Below are positions 52,970-61,007 of a stretch of 64,000 bases of DNA, in pieces. A program made the position numbers and the translations under genes. Under the pieces are notes generated by a model. The model saw only the letters and a program-made list of their open reading frames with translations. It was not told the origin of the DNA and ran no database searches. Numbering within the stretch: position 1 is the first letter of the stretch; the number at the start of each line of letters is the position of its first letter. The stretch covers positions 620,001 to 684,000 of the forward strand of contig CAVSCD010000011.1 in the NCBI GenBank assembly GCA_963726335.1, in the 5' to 3' direction. Source of the stretch: CAVSCD01 sp963726335 (GTDB taxonomy: Bacteria; Acidobacteriota; Aminicenantia; Aminicenantales; UBA8522).

Positions 52970-53089
52970 GGTCCAGGCCGGCGGGCCCCTGTGCGACCTC
53001 CGCCTGACGGCAACGACAGTTAGCGCTCTCCCAAGGGAGGGATGGCTCCCCGTCGCTCCGGGCGCCCTGGGACTGGTGTCACGCCACCC
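52970..53089 (+). repeat. Dispersed intergenic element, copy D (about 120 bp, degenerate)
   Basis: The interior (CAACGACAGTTAGCGCTCTC, CCCCGTCGCTCCGGGCG) and the end (GGGACTGGTGTCACGCCACCC split around TG) match copies A-C. The left arm has diverged and no longer pairs well with the right. Confidence 0.7.
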
Positions 53090-53236
53090 TTCAGCTAAAT
53101 GAGCGATCTGACAGAACAGAGATGCTGATCGGTCCGCGCTGGATTTTAGGCCGCGTTTAAGTATCCTCATTTTGTGCTAAAATAATAATGATAATGTTCT
53201 CCGCCGGCAGACGTCCTCTATGATGAGGATGAAAGG

Positions 53237-54310
53237 ATGGATAAGGTGAAAATCGAAGAGACAGAAGTTAAACAGGCGTCCCGGAGCCGCGCCATCGAGG
53301 CCGCCGTTTCCCAGATCGAAAAGCAGTTCGGCAAGGGCTCGGTCATGAAGCTCGGCCAGAAGGAAGCGGCTGTCAGAATAGGGACGATCCCGACCGGCTC
53401 GATCGCCTTCGACCTGGCGCTCGGCATCGGCGGGTTCCCCCGCGGCCGGGTGGTGGAGATCTACGGACCCGAGGCCACGGGCAAGACAACCTTGGCCCTC
53501 CACGTCATCGCCGAGGCGCAGAAGCTCGGCGGACAGGCGGCTTTCATCGACGCCGAACATGCCCTCGACCCCACCTACGCGGGCTCGATCGGCGTCGACG
53601 TCGACAACCTCCTCATCTCGCAGCCCGACTACGGCGAGCAGGGGCTGGAGATCGCCGAGGTCCTGGTCCGGAGCGGCGCGGTGGATGTCATCGTCGTGGA
53701 TTCGGTCGCGGCGCTCGTGCCCAAGGCGGAGCTCGAGGGGGAGATGGGCGACGCCCACATGGGATTGCAGGCCCGCCTGATGTCCCAGGCCTTGCGCAAG
53801 CTCACGGCCATCGTCGCCCGGTCCAAGACCTGCTTCATCTTCGTCAACCAGCTGCGCGAGAAGATCGGCATGTTCATCGGCAACCCCGAAACGACGACGG
53901 GCGGCCGGGCCCTCAAGTTCTACTCCTCGCTGCGGGTCGACATCCGGCGCATCACCTCGCTCAAGGACGGGGACGCCGTCATCGGCAACCGGGTCAAAGT
54001 GAAGATCGTCAAGAACAAGATGGCCCCGCCCTTCCGGGACGCCGAGTTCGACATCATCTTCGGTCACGGCATCTCGAAGGAGGGCGACCTCGTCGACTGC
54101 GGCGTGAACTTCGGCCTGATCGAGAAGTCGGGCACATGGTACTCTTTCAAGGGCGAACGGATCGGCCAGGGGAGGGACAACGTCAAGAAGCTCCTCAGGG
54201 AAAACCCCGATCTGGCGGCGGGCCTGGAGGCCGATATCCGGAAGAAGGCCGGGATGACGCCCGAAAGAAAAAGAAGCCAAAGAAAAAGAAGCCAAAGAAA
54301 AAGAAGCTAA
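53237..54310 (+). CDS. recA: Recombinase RecA
   Basis: 357 residues. Walker A GPEATGKT at 77-84, Walker B in VIVVDSVAALVPKAELEGEMGDAH, loop L1/L2 region GLQARLMSQALRKL and FINQLREKIG-like IFVNQLREKIGMFIGNPETTTGGRALKFYSS, all canonical. GAGG lies eight bases before the ATG. The last 15 residues come from a 15-bp tandem repeat and read RKRSQRKRSQRKRS, an unusual basic tail; RecA tails are more often acidic. The core fold is complete. Confidence 0.95.
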   Translation: MDKVKIEETEVKQASRSRAIEAAVSQIEKQFGKGSVMKLGQKEAAVRIGTIPTGSIAFDLALGIGGFPRGRVVEIYGPEATGKTTLALHVIAEAQKLGGQAAFIDAEHALDPTYAGSIGVDVDNLLISQPDYGEQGLEIAEVLVRSGAVDVIVVDSVAALVPKAELEGEMGDAHMGLQARLMSQALRKLTAIVARSKTCFIFVNQLREKIGMFIGNPETTTGGRALKFYSSLRVDIRRITSLKDGDAVIGNRVKVKIVKNKMAPPFRDAEFDIIFGHGISKEGDLVDCGVNFGLIEKSGTWYSFKGERIGQGRDNVKKLLRENPDLAAGLEADIRKKAGMTPERKRSQRKRSQRKRS

Positions 54311-54327
54311 AGAAAAAGAAGGGAAGA
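54268..54327 (+). repeat. Tandem repeat, 15-bp unit x4, at the recA 3' end
   Basis: The unit AAAGAAAAAGAAGCC occurs twice exactly, then with a T change and a final variant ending GGG. In the recA frame it encodes QRKRS repeats. In the next frame it encodes KKKKP repeats and runs open into the superoxide dismutase leader. Confidence 0.8.
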
Positions 54328-54333
54328 AATAGC

Positions 54334-55017
54334 ATGCTCCGCCGACGTGAGTTCCTGGCCCTGGCGGGGGCGGGCGGGATGGCCCTGCTCTCAAGGCAGT
54401 CACTAACCTCAAATTTCAACTCTCTACAGGAGGGAAAGACGATGGCTTACACAGCAAAAGACTACGCCAAGCTCCTGGGCATGGCGGGGTTCAGCGAAAC
54501 GCTGTTGAAGAATCATTTCACGCTCTACCAGGGCTACGTGACCAACACGAACAAGGTCCTGGACGCGCTGGCGGCGATGCTCAAGGACGGCAAGACCGCG
54601 GCGCCGGAGTTCGCCGAACTGAAGAGACGGCTCGGCTGGGAATTCAACGGCATGCGCCTCCACGAGTACTATTTCGAGAACCTGGGCGGCAAGGCGGCTC
54701 TCGACATGAACGGGACCCTGGCCAAGAAGATGGCCGCCAGCTTCGGCGGCTACGAGGCCTGGGAGAAGGACTTCAAGGCCGTCGGGGCGATGCGCGGCAT
54801 CGGCTGGGCGGTCCTGTACGAGGACGTCGCGAACGGCCAGCTGATCAATTTCTGGATCAACGAGCATGATACGGGCCACCCGGCGGGCTGCCGGCCCATC
54901 CTGATCATGGACGTCTTCGAGCACGCCTTCATGATCGACTACGGGCTGAAGCGGGCCGACTACATCGAGGCCTTCTTCAAGAACATCGACTGGCAGGCCG
55001 CCGAAGCCAGGCTGTAA
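54334..55017 (+). CDS. Fe/Mn superoxide dismutase, with optional twin-arginine leader
   Basis: From ATG 54334 the protein has 227 residues with a Tat-like leader (MLRRREFLALAGAGGMALLS). From ATG 54442, preceded by an excellent AGGAGG, it has 191 residues (MAYTAKDYAKLLG) and no leader. The metal ligands are in LLKNHFTLYQGYV, MRLHEYYFENLGG, and DVFEHAFMIDY (Asp and His); W of the usual DVWEH is F. The core matches Fe/Mn SOD in length. It dismutates superoxide. Which start is used decides cytoplasmic or exported location. The gene is 23 bases after recA. Confidence 0.88.
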   Translation: MLRRREFLALAGAGGMALLSRQSLTSNFNSLQEGKTMAYTAKDYAKLLGMAGFSETLLKNHFTLYQGYVTNTNKVLDALAAMLKDGKTAAPEFAELKRRLGWEFNGMRLHEYYFENLGGKAALDMNGTLAKKMAASFGGYEAWEKDFKAVGAMRGIGWAVLYEDVANGQLINFWINEHDTGHPAGCRPILIMDVFEHAFMIDYGLKRADYIEAFFKNIDWQAAEARL

Positions 55018-55031
55018 GAGGGCGTCGCTTC

Positions 55032-56393
55032 TTGGTCCAGCGGGAACGGGTCCGGCCGCTCAACAACGACATCGAGCGCCGCCGGGATTTCGTTCTCTAC
55101 TGGATGCAGGCGGCGCAGCGGGCCGAGGACAACCACGCCCTGGAATACGCCGTCGACCTGGCGAACGACCGCGGGAAACCGCTGGTCGCTTTCTTCGGTC
55201 TGACCGAAAGCTTTCCCGAGGCCAACGCCCGCCACTACGCTTTCCTGCTCGAGGGCCTGGCGGAGACCGCCCGGTCCCTCGAGAAGAGGGGAGTGCGGCT
55301 GGTCGTCCGGAAGACCTCGCCGGAGGCGGGGGCGGTCGAACTGGCGCGCCGGGCCGATCTCGCGGTCGTCGACCGGGGGTATCTGCGCGTCGAACGGGAG
55401 TGGCGGGAGGCGGCCGCGCGGGACATCGGCTGCCCGCTCATCCAGGTCGAAACGAACGCCGTCGTGCCGCTCGAGCAGGCCTCGCCCAAAGAGGAGTGGG
55501 CGGCGCGGACGCTGCGGCCGAAGATCAAGCGGCGGCTGGAGGAATTCCTCGTGCCGCTCAAAGCGCGCCGCCTCAAAAAGGACTCCTTGGGGCTCCGCCT
55601 GGATTCCCTTGATGTCACCGACCCGGACCGGGCTCTCGCCGCGCTGAAGGTCGACCGTAACGTCGGCAAGGTCACCTCATTCAGGGGCGGGACAACCGAG
55701 GCCAAGCGGCGGTTGGCCGAATTCGTCGCCGAGAAACTCGCCCTCTACCCTGAAGGCCGGAACGACCCGAACGCCGGCGCGGTCTCGGACATGAGCCCCT
55801 ATCTCCACTTCGGGCAAATTTCGCCCCTCTTTATCGCGCTCCAGGTCCTGGGATCGAAGAACCCCGCGGCCGAGGTCTATCTCGAGGAGCTGATCGTGCG
55901 GCGTGAGCTCAGCCTGAACTTCGTGCACTATAACCCGGATTATGACCGGTTCGCCGCCGTGCCGCCTTGGGCGCGGAAAACGCTCCTCGAGCATGAGAAG
56001 GACAAACGGGAGGCCGTCTATTCGCCGGCCGAGCTCGAAGGCGCCCGTACGAACGATCCGTATTGGAACGCCGCCCAGCGCGAGCTGGTGACGACGGGCG
56101 CGATGCATAATTATATGCGGATGTACTGGGGAAAGCGGTTCATCGAATGGACGCGGTCGGCCGGGGAGGCCTTCCGGACCGCCCTCTATCTCAACAACAA
56201 GTACGCAATCGACGGCCGCGACCCGAACAGCTTCGCCGGGGTGGCCTGGTGCTTCGGCCGCCACGACCGGGCCTGGCCGTCGCGGCCCGTTTTCGGTAAA
56301 GTGAGAAGCATGACGGCCTCCGGCCTGCGGCGGAAATTCGATATCGAAGCCTACGTCCGTAAACATGAGGTCAACCATGGCGAGATTCGCTAA
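55032..56393 (+). CDS. Class II CPD photolyase
   Basis: 453 residues from a TTG at 55032. The N-terminal alpha/beta antenna domain (25-160) opens with RRDFVLYWMQAAQRAEDNHALEYAVDLAN, typical of class II. The FAD domain has SDMSPYLHFGQISPLFIAL, EELIVRRELSLNFVHYNP, AAQRELVTTGAMHNYMRMYWGKRFIEW and CFGRHDRAWPSRPVFGKVRSMTASGLRRKFD. It repairs cyclobutane pyrimidine dimers with light. The position next to recA and SOD suggests a small stress-protection neighbourhood. Class II enzymes are scattered among bacteria, so transfer is possible. Confidence 0.94.
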   Translation: MVQRERVRPLNNDIERRRDFVLYWMQAAQRAEDNHALEYAVDLANDRGKPLVAFFGLTESFPEANARHYAFLLEGLAETARSLEKRGVRLVVRKTSPEAGAVELARRADLAVVDRGYLRVEREWREAAARDIGCPLIQVETNAVVPLEQASPKEEWAARTLRPKIKRRLEEFLVPLKARRLKKDSLGLRLDSLDVTDPDRALAALKVDRNVGKVTSFRGGTTEAKRRLAEFVAEKLALYPEGRNDPNAGAVSDMSPYLHFGQISPLFIALQVLGSKNPAAEVYLEELIVRRELSLNFVHYNPDYDRFAAVPPWARKTLLEHEKDKREAVYSPAELEGARTNDPYWNAAQRELVTTGAMHNYMRMYWGKRFIEWTRSAGEAFRTALYLNNKYAIDGRDPNSFAGVAWCFGRHDRAWPSRPVFGKVRSMTASGLRRKFDIEAYVRKHEVNHGEIR

Positions 56394-57447
56394 CAGACGC
56401 TCCCGGAAGGCCGGGCTGCCGCCCGGCAGCCTGATCCACGTGGGCGAGAAGAAGACCGAAAAGACGAAGATCACGATCATCGACTACGACGAACAGAGCT
56501 TCCAGCGGAAGGACGTCGAGGACCTTACGGAATGCTTCGTCTTCAAGGAGACGGCCACGGTCACCTGGATCAACATCGATGCCGTCCATGATTCCGGCAT
56601 CATCGGCCGCCTCGGCGAGTGCTACGGCGTCCATCCCCTCATCCTGGAAGACATCATGAACACGGCCCAGCGTCCCAAGCTCGAGGACATGGGGGACTAT
56701 CTCTATGTCGTCCTGCGGATGCTGAGCTCTGCCAAAGAGAGCGGCGAGGTCCAGTCGGAGCAGATCAGCCTGATCATCGGTCCGAATTTCGTCATTTCGT
56801 TCCAGGAGGGCTCCAGCCCGGGGGATGTCTTCGACCCGGTGCGGGAGAGGATCCGGACCGGCAAAGGCCGGATCCGCAAGCTGGGAGCGGATTTCCTGGC
56901 CTATTCGCTCGTCGACGCGATCGTCGATAACTACTTCGGTGTCCTGGAGAAGCTGGGCGGGCAGGTCGAGGCGCTGGAGGAGGATCTCGTTTCCGCCCCC
57001 GGGCAGAAGACGCTTCACGATATCCACACCCTGAAGCGCGAGATGATCTACCTGCGCAAATCCGTCTGGCCGCTCCGCGAGGTCGTCAGCGGGCTCCAGC
57101 GGGCCGAGTCGCCTCTGATCAAGGATACGACCGGGATATTCCTGCGCGACGTCTACGACCATACGATCCAGGTCATCGACACCGTCGAGACCTACCGGGA
57201 CATGCTCTCGGGCATGCTCGACATGTATCTTTCGAGCGTCAGCAACCGGATGAATCAGGTGATGAAGGTGCTGACGATCATCTCCACGATCTTCATCCCG
57301 TTGACGTTCCTCGCGGGCGTCTACGGCATGAACTTCCAACACATGCCGGAGCTCGGCTGGAAATACAGCTACTTCGTGGTCTGGGGTATAATGCTCACCC
57401 TGGGTGTCATCATGGTGATCATTTTCAAACGCAAGAAATGGATGTAG
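56377..57447 (+). CDS. corA: CorA-family magnesium/cobalt transporter
   Basis: 356 residues from ATG 56377, which follows GAGG by six bases and overlaps the photolyase end. The cytoplasmic funnel (1-290) contains HPLILEDIMNTAQRPKLEDMGDYLYVVLRM. Two C-terminal membrane helices flank the selectivity motif YGMNFQHMPEL (GMN). The C-terminus is KRKKWM. It imports Mg2+ or Co2+. The upstream ATG at 56365 is possible but has no ribosome-binding site. Confidence 0.95.
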   Translation: MARFANRRSRKAGLPPGSLIHVGEKKTEKTKITIIDYDEQSFQRKDVEDLTECFVFKETATVTWINIDAVHDSGIIGRLGECYGVHPLILEDIMNTAQRPKLEDMGDYLYVVLRMLSSAKESGEVQSEQISLIIGPNFVISFQEGSSPGDVFDPVRERIRTGKGRIRKLGADFLAYSLVDAIVDNYFGVLEKLGGQVEALEEDLVSAPGQKTLHDIHTLKREMIYLRKSVWPLREVVSGLQRAESPLIKDTTGIFLRDVYDHTIQVIDTVETYRDMLSGMLDMYLSSVSNRMNQVMKVLTIISTIFIPLTFLAGVYGMNFQHMPELGWKYSYFVVWGIMLTLGVIMVIIFKRKKWM

Positions 57448-57466
57448 GAGGAGAGAGGAGACGAGC

Positions 57467-57670
57467 ATGAAACCCAAAATCATCGTCCTGATCGTCCTGA
57501 TCGCCCTGCTGCTTGTCCTGATCATCCAGAACTCCCAGGAGACCGTCTTCCGGGTCCTCTTCTGGCGGATCTCCGCGCCCCAGATCGTCTTCGTGCCCCT
57601 GGCGGTGGTGCTGGGATTTTTCCTGGGGTACTTCCTCGGCCGAAGCGACAGGAAGCGAAAGGCGGCTTAA
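57467..57670 (+). CDS. LapA-domain (DUF1049) small membrane protein
   Basis: 67 residues. Helix 1 (IIVLIVLIALLLVLIIQN) followed by SQETVFRVLFWRISAPQ and helix 2 (IVFVPLAVVLGFFLGYFLG) then a basic tail SDRKRKAA is the LapA pattern, a family linked to lipopolysaccharide assembly. GGAGAGAGGAG precedes the ATG. It follows corA by 19 bases and is likely co-transcribed. Confidence 0.87.
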   Translation: MKPKIIVLIVLIALLLVLIIQNSQETVFRVLFWRISAPQIVFVPLAVVLGFFLGYFLGRSDRKRKAA

Positions 57671-57787
57671 TCCCGCCGATCTGAGCGGTCCGAGCTCCCG
57701 CTCGGCGGGCAGTTCGAAAACCGGGGCGGTACCCGGCCCCTACCTCAGTCCGACCTCGCCAGCCTTCCCTCTGCACCTGATAATTAA

Positions 57788-57813
57788 GAAATTCGTATTG
57801 TGTCCCGAATTTC
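57788..57813. repeat. Solo inverted-repeat end forming a hairpin
   Basis: GTATTGTGTCCCGAATT (57795-57811) is identical to the right end of the 334-bp element. Here GAAATTCG and CGAATTTC flank it, giving an 8-bp perfect stem. It lies between the convergent LapA and nitroreductase genes. Confidence 0.7.
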
Positions 57814-57867
57814 AAAAAAAGGGTTCCAGCCCGTACGTGTCCCCGGCCTCGGGGTATGTCCCCGGGC

Positions 57868-58596
57868 TCAGAGAGGGCGGCCGACGGCGGTCAGATAAAC
57901 GATGCTCTCCTCCACGCCGTCCACACCCAGCAGAGCGTTGACCTCGTCATCATAGAGAGCCGCGACCTGGCAGGACCCGAGGCCGAGGGCGACCGCGGTG
58001 AGGGCGACGTTTTGGGCGATGTGCCCGGCGTCGAGATAGATGTAGCGATAAGCACGCTCCGCGTATTTCCAGGCGGCCCGGGCGAAGACGGCGGTCCAGC
58101 AGAAGACAACTCCCGCATCGGCCAGGAAGTCCTGGTCCAGGGCAGCCTCGGCCAGGCGGGCGCCGAACGCGCCCTCGTTCAACAGCTCGATCGCGTGGTC
58201 GCGGGACGAGTAGTGATAAATCCCCGGTTCCAGGTCGCTGACATTCTGCACCGACAGGTAGGTTTCAACGGGGTACAGAGCTCCCGCCGACGGCGCCGCC
58301 CTGAACCCCCAATTCACCGCCTCACGCGTGATGCCCTGGGCCGCCCAGAGCAGCTGCGACATTTCGGCGGGATCCAGGGGCTCGCGCGCGAAGTTCCGGA
58401 TGCTTCGCCTGCCGCCGACCGCCTCCCAGATGGGCATCCCATCCTCCAAGGCGGGAGGTTCGAGGCTGAATTTGGCCGCCTCCGGAAAGAGCTTGACCGC
58501 TTCGGGCCGGAGCCGTCGGAGATGATAACCGCCCCCCAGCTTCCCCCGGATGTACTTTGTTTCCTCTTGAAAACGTTCGCCGATGCCTGTAGCCAT
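57868..58596 (-). CDS. SagB-type nitroreductase/dehydrogenase
   Basis: 242 residues from ATG 58596, seven bases after GAGGAG; a longer frame to 58707 lacks support. FMN-binding features: RRSIRNFAREPLDPAEMSQLLWAAQG, RAAPSAGALYPVETYL, GHIAQNVALTAVALGLGSCQVAALYDDEVNALLGVDG and YLTAVGRPL. SagB proteins oxidise azolines in RiPP maturation, but stand-alone members are common. No cyclodehydratase or precursor peptide is nearby, so a RiPP role is not supported. Confidence 0.88.
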   Translation of the reverse strand: MATGIGERFQEETKYIRGKLGGGYHLRRLRPEAVKLFPEAAKFSLEPPALEDGMPIWEAVGGRRSIRNFAREPLDPAEMSQLLWAAQGITREAVNWGFRAAPSAGALYPVETYLSVQNVSDLEPGIYHYSSRDHAIELLNEGAFGARLAEAALDQDFLADAGVVFCWTAVFARAAWKYAERAYRYIYLDAGHIAQNVALTAVALGLGSCQVAALYDDEVNALLGVDGVEESIVYLTAVGRPL

Positions 58597-58724
58597 GTCG
58601 GATCTCCTCGCTTGGAGTGCGCTTGCCGCCAGCATACCCGTGGGCGCGACGAAAATAAACCCCCTGGACTTGGCCTGCGGAGCCAAGCCCCGGTGATCGG
58701 GCCACATGAACGTCGGCGGATGGA

Positions 58725-60188
58725 CTACTTGAACCTTAGAGAATACAGGTCAGCGTCCTTCATGACGAACCGCAGGCCCACAGGTTTTCCCGCCAGGCCC
58801 TCGAGCGACGCGCCCGCCTTCCACGGCACGGCGAATTCGACCTCGTCGCCGTAAATCTCCGTGGCGTCGGCCAGCCCGAAACCGGGGACCGGGTTTCCCT
58901 GTGCATCCTGGACCTCGACCCGCACCGACCCGGCGGCGGACGTAGAATAGTTGATGACCAGCTCGCGTCCCGAAAAGACCAAAGGCTTCGTCACCAGCTC
59001 GCCGCTCGCCGCCCCGGCATGGACGGAGACGAACCCGTCCAGCCGCAGGGTGTGGCGCCTCAGCCTGGCGTTCTTGACGTAGTAGCCCTCGGTCGAATAG
59101 AAAGAGATCTCGTCCGGGGCGCCGGGGAAGAACGACGGCGTCTGGATAAGCCCCCAGGCGATCAGGTTGTTGCGGTTCACCCAACGCTCCAGCTGCAGCC
59201 CGGGCCGGAGGAACGCCTCCTGCCATCTTTTCCAGTGAAGGCCGTCCCGGCTGGACATAAACACGCCGTCGGAAACCCCCGGCAGCTTATGGGAGCCGAC
59301 TTTCCGGTCGGGGAGGAACCGCTTGGGGAACCCGACGAGGATGTGGGGCGCCCGGAAATAGGGCGTCACGGCGTTCGTATAGAGATGCTCCGGCGGGACG
59401 TTGCCGTAATCCAGCCACCCTGGCTTCGTCCAGCTCAAGAAGTCCGGAGACGCAGCGAACATGATGTCCCGGACCTTTTTGTCTTTGAAATCGCGATGGA
59501 ACTCGAGGTATTGTCCGCGGCTTGCGTCCCAGAAGGCCAGGTTGTGGCTGTCGAAGGGGAAACCCGCCAGGATCGGCTCCGGGCGGAGGAGGGACCAGCG
59601 GATGCCGTCCGCCGACTTGAAGGCGTAGAGTTTATCGCCCTCGCTGGCCACGGCCTTGTACCGCGCGTCCGGCGGCGCGGCGGGGTTGCCGTCCTTGAAG
59701 GGAGAGAAGTTGTGGGCGCCGATCCCCTGCCAGACGATGTTGTTCTTGTTCGACCCCTGGAAACCGAACAGGCCGAGCTCGGGCTTGGTGAACCGGAGGC
59801 CGTCGCGGCTCTCTGCGTAACAGACGTTCTGGCCGCTGTGCTTTTCCGTCACCGGGTCGTAATCCGACCCGCGGTAGTACATGCGGACGATCTCCCCGTC
59901 CCTGAAGACCGTGGCGTAGGTGCTCGTGTTCCCCTCCCACGGGGCGTCGAAGACGATGGCGACGTCGCGGGAGACCGGCTGCTGGAGGCGGAGTTCGGTC
60001 CCCGTCATCTTCGCGGTCAGGAAGTCGTCGACGAAGAGCTCAAGCCGCGAGCCGATGTCGATCGCGCCGCCCCCCGTTCCCCCGGACGCGGCCGCCGCGC
60101 CGCGGCAGGCGGGGAGGGAGATCGCGACGAGCGCGCAGCCCAGGATGGCCAAGGTGACCCTTGATCTTGCCGACAGGTTTCGGTCCAT
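58725..60188 (-). CDS. Secreted beta-propeller protein, glycoside hydrolase 32/43-like
   Basis: 487 residues from ATG 60188, eight bases after GGAGG. A signal sequence with a lipobox-like SLPAC (Cys28) suggests a lipoprotein. Repeated propeller strands are visible: WEGNTSTYATVFRDGEIVRMYYRGSD, NVCYAESRDGLRFTKPELGLFGFQGSNKNNIVWQG, FKSADGIRWSLLRPEP, VFMSSRDGLHWKRWQEAFLRPG, and a C-terminal beta sandwich. The pattern resembles five-bladed GH32/43/68-like proteins found in Planctomycetes and Acidobacteriota. The acidic catalytic triad is not assignable with confidence, so the sugar substrate is unknown. Confidence 0.7.
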   Translation of the reverse strand: MDRNLSARSRVTLAILGCALVAISLPACRGAAAASGGTGGGAIDIGSRLELFVDDFLTAKMTGTELRLQQPVSRDVAIVFDAPWEGNTSTYATVFRDGEIVRMYYRGSDYDPVTEKHSGQNVCYAESRDGLRFTKPELGLFGFQGSNKNNIVWQGIGAHNFSPFKDGNPAAPPDARYKAVASEGDKLYAFKSADGIRWSLLRPEPILAGFPFDSHNLAFWDASRGQYLEFHRDFKDKKVRDIMFAASPDFLSWTKPGWLDYGNVPPEHLYTNAVTPYFRAPHILVGFPKRFLPDRKVGSHKLPGVSDGVFMSSRDGLHWKRWQEAFLRPGLQLERWVNRNNLIAWGLIQTPSFFPGAPDEISFYSTEGYYVKNARLRRHTLRLDGFVSVHAGAASGELVTKPLVFSGRELVINYSTSAAGSVRVEVQDAQGNPVPGFGLADATEIYGDEVEFAVPWKAGASLEGLAGKPVGLRFVMKDADLYSLRFK

Positions 60189-60389
60189 GCGATCGACCTC
60201 CGGAAGGAGTGCGGCCCGAACCACGATTCCTGAATCGCAGCCGGGCCGCCGGAAGGATATTGTATTCTCGAGCGGGGGCGCGGCTCAACTCTTAAGATGG
60301 CCGAGGCGGCCGATTGACCGCCGGCGATGCGCCCGTCTATCATAAAAGCGGGGTGAGCCGGTCGACGCATTACCGTAAAGGAGAGATCC

Positions 60390-60947
60390 ATGCGCAAATT
60401 GTCCGTCTTCAACCTGGTGACCCTCGACGGCTATTTCGCCGGCCCGGGCGGCGACATCTCCTGGCACAACGTCGACGAGGAGTTCCAGGAGCTGGCCAAC
60501 GCGGCCTCGAACTCGGGGAACACGCTCCTGTTCGGCCGCGTCACCTATGAGCTCATGGCGGGCTACTGGCCGACGCCGGAAGCGATCCGGGAGGACCCGA
60601 TCGTGGCCGCCGGCATGAATTCCTCGGAAAAGATCGTCTTTTCGAGGACACTGGAAACGGCCGAATGGAACAACACCCGATTTGTGAAAGACGACCCTGC
60701 CGCCGAGGTCCGGCGCCTGAAACAAGGGACCGGCAAGGGCTTGACCGTGCTCGGCAGCGGCAGCCTGGTGGCCCAGCTCGCGCAGGCAGGCCTCGTCGAC
60801 GAATACGAGATCCTGCTCAACCCCGTGGTCCTCGGGGGCGGAAAAACCATGTTCGAGGGCGTCAAGGACCGGTTCAAGCTGCGGTTGAAATCGTCGCGCG
60901 TCTTCGGCAACGGCAACGTCCTGCTCCGCTACGCGCCGGTGCGGTAG
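60390..60947 (+). CDS. RibD C-terminal/dihydrofolate reductase-like protein
   Basis: 185 residues. The fold is shown by MRKLSVFNLVTLDGYFAGPGGDISWH, LLFGRVTYELMAGYWP, KIVFSRTLETAEWNNTRFV, LTVLGSGSLVAQLAQAGLVDEYEILLNPVVLGGGKTMF and the final RVFGNGNVLLRYAPV. These stand-alone reductases bind NADPH; their substrate is usually unknown and they are distinct from housekeeping FolA. AAAGGAGAG lies upstream of the ATG. Divergent from the propeller gene. Confidence 0.85.
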   Translation: MRKLSVFNLVTLDGYFAGPGGDISWHNVDEEFQELANAASNSGNTLLFGRVTYELMAGYWPTPEAIREDPIVAAGMNSSEKIVFSRTLETAEWNNTRFVKDDPAAEVRRLKQGTGKGLTVLGSGSLVAQLAQAGLVDEYEILLNPVVLGGGKTMFEGVKDRFKLRLKSSRVFGNGNVLLRYAPVR

Positions 60948-60949
60948 AC

Positions 60950-61001
60950 GAGGCCTCCGGAGAGACAGGCCCGGTGCCTGTCGATTCATTCCGGAGGCCT
61001 C
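60950..61001. terminator. Nested bidirectional terminator-like stem-loop
   Basis: Outer stem GAGGCCTCCGGA (60950-60961) pairs perfectly with TCCGGAGGCCTC (60990-61001). Inside it, GACAGGC (60964-60970) pairs with GCCTGTC (60976-60982). CTCGTTT follows on the plus strand. It separates the convergent reductase and large secreted-protein genes. Confidence 0.75.
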
Positions 61002-61007
61002 CTCGTT

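Larger units (their letters stand above)
52874..53236. other. Spacer between hbd-type gene and recA
   Basis: It contains the inverted 33-bp repeat (52928-52960) and the degenerate dispersed element copy D (about 52970-53089), then an AT-rich recA promoter region near 53170-53200 (TAAAATAATAATGATAAT). No LexA-type CTGT-N8-ACAG site was seen. Confidence 0.5.

Noticed and set aside
53090..53236. LexA/SOS box before recA
   Set aside because: Neither CTGT-N8-ACAG nor GAAC-N4-GTTC type sites were found near the promoter.
57868..60224. RiPP biosynthesis locus suggested by SagB-like nitroreductase, together with TldD/PmbA at 24-27 kb
   Set aside because: No YcaO cyclodehydratase, radical SAM enzyme or precursor peptide lies near either; both families have general roles.
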